A stretch of 64,000 nucleotides of DNA from positions 41,715-105,714 of the forward strand of contig NZ_CAMLHM010000007.1 in assembly GCF_946479885.1 (NCBI RefSeq). Reading direction: 5' to 3'. The DNA comes from an uncultured Devosia sp. (lineage in GTDB: Bacteria; Pseudomonadota; Alphaproteobacteria; Rhizobiales; Devosiaceae). The notes under the pieces were generated by a model. The model ran no database searches. It was not told the DNA's origin and worked only from the letters and a program-made list of their open reading frames with translations. The position numbers were made by a program, and so were the translations under genes. Position 1 is the stretch's first letter. Every line of letters begins with the position of its first letter. Below are positions 61,287-64,000 of the stretch, piece by piece.

Positions 61287-62663
61287 TCAGCAGAGGCGTG
61301 CGAGCACTCCGCGGAATTTTTCGTCGATCGATGTGTCGAGGCGATGCTGGCGGTCGGTGATCTGCCAGCGTCCGGCCACCATGACGTCGCGCACGGCGCG
61401 GTCGCCCAGCGTGAACAGCCAGCGATCGAGAATGGCGTCGTCCCTGGCGGTGGCAATGAATGGATCAGCCCCGTCGAGCACCACGAGGTCCGCCGCGGCA
61501 CCGACCGCGAGGCCGGTTGTGGCCTGACCCAGCGCCTGTGCGCCGCCTGCCAGCGCCGTATCGAACAGATCCCGGCCATTGGAGCGCCCCGGACCGTTCA
61601 CCAGCCGCACCCGGCGCTCGTCGCGCAAGCGCTGGCCATATTCGAGGAGGCGCAATTCTTCGCTAGGGCTGGTCGACACGTGGCTGTCCGAGCCGACGCC
61701 AAACTTGCCGCCAAGGCTGCGATAGGCCGTGGCCGGGAAGATTCCGTCGCCGAGACTGGCCTCGGTGGTCGGGCACAACCCGACAACGGCGCCGCTCGCC
61801 GCCAAGCGCTGAACTTCGTCGTCATTGGCATGGGTGGCATGGATCAGGCACCAGCGCGCATCGACCGGCATTTCATCGAACAGCCATTCGAGCGGGCGCC
61901 GTCCTGACCAGGCGAGCGATGCGTCGACCTCGGCCTGCTGCTCGGCGACGTGAATATGGATTGGGCCTTCGCCCGGTGCGACCGCCAGGATGGCGCGCAT
62001 CTCGTCGGGCGTCGCCGCCCGCAGCGAGTGAAAGGCGTAGCCCAGCGTCGCGCCCGAGGCGGCGACTTGCGGACGTAGCGTCTCCATCAAGGCGAGGAAG
62101 TCGTCCGCGCCATGGATGAAGCGGCGCTGGCCTTCAGTCGGCGCCACGCCACCGAAATTGGCGTGCGCGTAAAATACCGGCAGCAGCGTCATACCGATGC
62201 CGCTTGCCAACGCGGCGGCCAGGATGCGGGTGCTCATCTCGGCGCGGTCCGCATAAGGGGCGCCGGCCTGATCATGGTGCAGGTAATGGAACTCACCAAC
62301 GCGGCCGTAGCCGCATTTGAGCATGTCGACATAGAGCCTGGTGGCGATCACCTCGACATCGTCAGGCGAAAGCGCGCCGACCATGCGATACATGGTGTCG
62401 CGCCAGGTCCAGAAACTGTCATCGCCATGGCCCGATACTTCGGCCAGCCCCGCCATGGCGCGCTGGAAGGCGTGGGAATGCAGATTTGCCAGTGGCGGAA
62501 GCACCGGCCCGGCCGCAATGACGTCGCCGGCTTGCGCCGCAGTGCCCGTTTCGATCGCGGTGATGGTGCCATCGGACGCGATCGACACCGCAACGTCGGT
62601 CGCCCACCCGCTGCTGAGCAGGGCTTGCGAAGCGAAGATGCGGAGAGCGGCGTGTCCGGCCAT
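61287..62663 (-). CDS. hutF: Formimidoylglutamate deiminase
   Basis: 458 residues from ATG 62663 (ATG 62678 is also in frame). HutF converts formiminoglutamate to formylglutamate plus ammonia, which HutG then hydrolyses. Amidohydrolase metal site: PLANLHSHAFQRAMAGL near 60, HIHVAEQQAEV near 240, HATHAND and GVGSDSHVSTSPSEELRLLE near 320. First gene of the eight-gene minus-strand hut transcript; divergent from hutC. Confidence 0.95.
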   Translation of the reverse strand: MAGHAALRIFASQALLSSGWATDVAVSIASDGTITAIETGTAAQAGDVIAAGPVLPPLANLHSHAFQRAMAGLAEVSGHGDDSFWTWRDTMYRMVGALSPDDVEVIATRLYVDMLKCGYGRVGEFHYLHHDQAGAPYADRAEMSTRILAAALASGIGMTLLPVFYAHANFGGVAPTEGQRRFIHGADDFLALMETLRPQVAASGATLGYAFHSLRAATPDEMRAILAVAPGEGPIHIHVAEQQAEVDASLAWSGRRPLEWLFDEMPVDARWCLIHATHANDDEVQRLAASGAVVGLCPTTEASLGDGIFPATAYRSLGGKFGVGSDSHVSTSPSEELRLLEYGQRLRDERRVRLVNGPGRSNGRDLFDTALAGGAQALGQATTGLAVGAAADLVVLDGADPFIATARDDAILDRWLFTLGDRAVRDVMVAGRWQITDRQHRLDTSIDEKFRGVLARLC

Positions 62664-62678
62664 GACCCTGCCTGTCAT

Positions 62679-62696
62679 TGGTTGTATAGGGAACCA
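62679..62696. promoter_or_regulatory. Candidate HutC operator between hutF and hutC
   Basis: TGGTT-GTATAGGG-AACCA is an imperfect palindrome right upstream of hutF. The TGTATAG word (62683-62689) recurs in inverted form (CTATACA) upstream of hutU, as expected for a shared regulator of both units. Confidence 0.5.
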
Positions 62697-62771
62697 TAGA
62701 TAATTAATGCTGGCGCGCAAGCGAAAAATATCAAAAACTGTGCGAGAGCGGATTCTGCGGAAAGTGGCGGC

Positions 62772-63551
62772 ATGAACAAGACGGTGGGCGGCGGGGCGGG
62801 GCAGGGCGCATTCGGCGCGGAAGCGTTGCAGGGTACCGATACCGGGCCGCTCTATCTGGCGGTCAAGCAACTGATCCATGAGCGCATCGACAGCGGCGTC
62901 TGGCCGCCGAACTTCCGCGTGCCCTCGGAAAACGAGCTGGTCAGCGAACTCGGCGTCAGCCGCATGACCGCCAACAGGGCCCTGCGCGAGCTTGCCAATG
63001 AAGGGGTGATCAAGCGCGTTCAGGGCGTCGGCTCATTTGTCGCCGAGCGCAAGGGCGGCACCGCTTTGTTCGAAGTGCGCAACATCGCCGAGGAGATCCG
63101 CAAGCGCGGGCATACCCATACGGCCGAGATCATTCGTATGCAGCGAGACGCGGCGGCGCCTGAGATTTCCGATGCTTTGGGCATTGGTCTGGGCGAAGTG
63201 GTTTTCCATTCCATCATCGTGCATTTCGAGAATGGCGTGCCGGCGCAGGTCGAGGATCGCTACGTCAATCCCGGCGTGGCGCCTGACTATGCCGACCAGG
63301 ATTTCACCCAGACCACGCCATACGCCTATCTCACCGCGGTCGCCCCGTTGTCGCAGGCCGAGCATGTCGTGGAAGCCGTGCTGCCGCAGGCCTGGGAGGC
63401 CAAGCTGCTGGCCATCTCGCCGGCCGATCCGTGCCTGCTGATCCGCCGTCGCACCTGGTCGGCGGCGCGCTGCGTCACCGCCGTCCGGCTGCTCTATCCG
63501 GGTGCGCGCTATCGCATGGAGGGTTTCTTCAACACCCAGTCCCGCGCCTGA
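62772..63551 (+). CDS. hutC: Histidine-utilisation repressor HutC (GntR family)
   Basis: 259 residues from ATG 62772. Winged helix near 35-90 (PSENELVSELGVSRMTANRALRELANEGVIKRVQG, read in parts) and UTRA effector domain after residue 100 (DRYVNPGVAPDYA). HutC binds urocanate and leaves its operators, opening the hut genes. The first 24 residues are an unusually Gly-rich leader. It is followed after 87 bases by hutU. Confidence 0.95.
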   Translation: MNKTVGGGAGQGAFGAEALQGTDTGPLYLAVKQLIHERIDSGVWPPNFRVPSENELVSELGVSRMTANRALRELANEGVIKRVQGVGSFVAERKGGTALFEVRNIAEEIRKRGHTHTAEIIRMQRDAAAPEISDALGIGLGEVVFHSIIVHFENGVPAQVEDRYVNPGVAPDYADQDFTQTTPYAYLTAVAPLSQAEHVVEAVLPQAWEAKLLAISPADPCLLIRRRTWSAARCVTAVRLLYPGARYRMEGFFNTQSRA

Positions 63552-63591
63552 TCCGACGAAAGTTCCGTCATTTTGCCGGTTGCCAACGCTG

Positions 63592-63626
63592 TAGAGTTTG
63601 ATAACTTACATATACAACTCTATACA
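63592..63626. promoter_or_regulatory. Candidate HutC operator upstream of hutU
   Basis: Perfect 7-bp arms TAGAGTT (63592-63598) and AACTCTA (63616-63622) enclose CTTACATATACAA, which resembles the TTGTAT-x-TACAA-like HutC core; CTATACA (63620-63626) matches the word in the hutF/hutC gap. Confidence 0.55.
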
Positions 63627-63638
63627 GGTGAGGCCGCC

Positions 63639-64000
63639 ATGCTGAGCAACAGCCGTTATCGGGACGTCGAAATCCGCGCGGCGCGCGGCACTACTCTCTC
63701 CGCCAAATCCTGGCTGACCGAAGCGCCGCTGCGCATGCTGATGAACAATCTCGATCCTGACGTGGCCGAGAACCCCAAGGAACTGGTGGTCTATGGCGGC
63801 ATCGGCCGCGCCGCGCGCGACTGGGATGCCTATGATCGAATCGTCTCGACGCTGCGGCGCCTCGAGGGCGACGAAACCCTCCTCGTGCAATCCGGCAAGC
63901 CGGTCGGCGTGTTCAAGACCCATGCCGATGCCCCCCGCGTGCTGATCGCCAATTCCAACCTCGTGCCGCATTGGGCGACCTGGGAGCACTTCAACGAGCT
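63639..64000 (+). CDS. hutU: Urocanate hydratase HutU (5' part; runs off the window)
   Basis: ATG 63639 with GGTGAGG upstream opens an uninterrupted frame to the window edge (120 codons shown). The N-terminus has the HutU start ([25 protein letters not shown], read in parts), then [57 protein letters not shown] and [18 protein letters not shown], which are the classical urocanase blocks including NAD-contact residues. It adds water to urocanate to give imidazolonepropionate. Confidence 0.97.
   Translation, partial: MLSNSRYRDVEIRAARGTTLSAKSWLTEAPLRMLMNNLDPDVAENPKELVVYGGIGRAARDWDAYDRIVSTLRRLEGDETLLVQSGKPVGVFKTHADAPRVLIANSNLVPHWATWEHFNE

Noticed and set aside
63639..64000. hutU as a truncated pseudogene
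   Set aside because: The frame is open to the window edge; it is cut only by the end of the window.
1..64000. Mobile elements, prophage, CRISPR arrays, rRNA
   Set aside because: No transposase, integrase, terminal inverted repeats with target duplication, spacer-repeat pattern or rRNA sequence was seen on reading; only hairpin repeats were found.

Overview
The window is a chromosomal segment of a high-GC alphaproteobacterium. Gene content and order (IalB family protein, SdhE-Mfd pair, ScfR-type regulator, histidine use through HutF, many ATGA/GTGA-coupled genes) point to the Hyphomicrobiales, perhaps a Devosia-like genus. That placement is inference from gene families; no rRNA is present. 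No transposase, prophage, integron or CRISPR array was seen. Two tRNA genes (Lys-UUU, Ser-UGA) lie in the first third.

Region 1 (1-18.3 kb) is mostly housekeeping: a partial unknown gene, a YdcZ-type exporter, queA-tgt (queuosine tRNA modification), pgi, a methionine aminopeptidase, tRNA-Lys, glmU-glmS (UDP-GlcNAc synthesis), ypeA and recG facing sdhE-mfd, and a secreted IalB-like protein. Region 2 (18.4-26.1 kb) holds a YeeE/YedE sulfur-transport pair coupled to a UbiH-type hydroxylase, terC plus a quinone reductase, tRNA-Ser, a frameshifted GIY-YIG gene, small unknown genes, and pxpBCA (5-oxoprolinase).

Region 3 (26.2-36.6 kb) is the most interesting block. A complete LivHMGF-type ABC transporter with its Tat-exported binding protein is divergent from a four-gene signalling set: an XRE/ScfR regulator carrying a segment that looks like a histidine-kinase dimerisation/phosphoacceptor (DHp) helix pair, a receiver-only response regulator, a two-helix membrane protein, and a sodium-symporter-type sensor kinase. 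The parts suggest a phosphorelay (kinase to receiver to DHp-bearing DNA-binding protein) coupled to nutrient uptake. This is a hypothesis.

Region 4 (36.6-53.4 kb) is a mixed block: an ion channel with a zinc ribbon, DUF1993, FecR, a GT2 glycosyltransferase, a FliK-like/FlhB-C-terminal pair outside a flagellar cluster, several small envelope proteins, a SleB-type hydrolase, two MFS transporters, an SRAP-family DNA-protein crosslink enzyme, a Sel1-repeat protein and a P-loop kinase.

Region 5 (53.4-64 kb) is a histidine-utilisation locus: hutF, hutXWV, hutH2, hutI, hutH, hutG on the minus strand, divergent from hutC and the start of hutU, which runs off the window. HutF plus HutG gives the formylglutamate route to glutamate. 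The second HutH paralogue lacks exactly the Ala-Ser-Gly triad that forms the catalytic MIO group, and also lacks other active-site residues, so it should not be annotated as an ordinary histidase. Dispersed hairpin repeats, including one very regular 28-bp-arm inverted pair between recG and sdhE, occupy several intergenic spaces.
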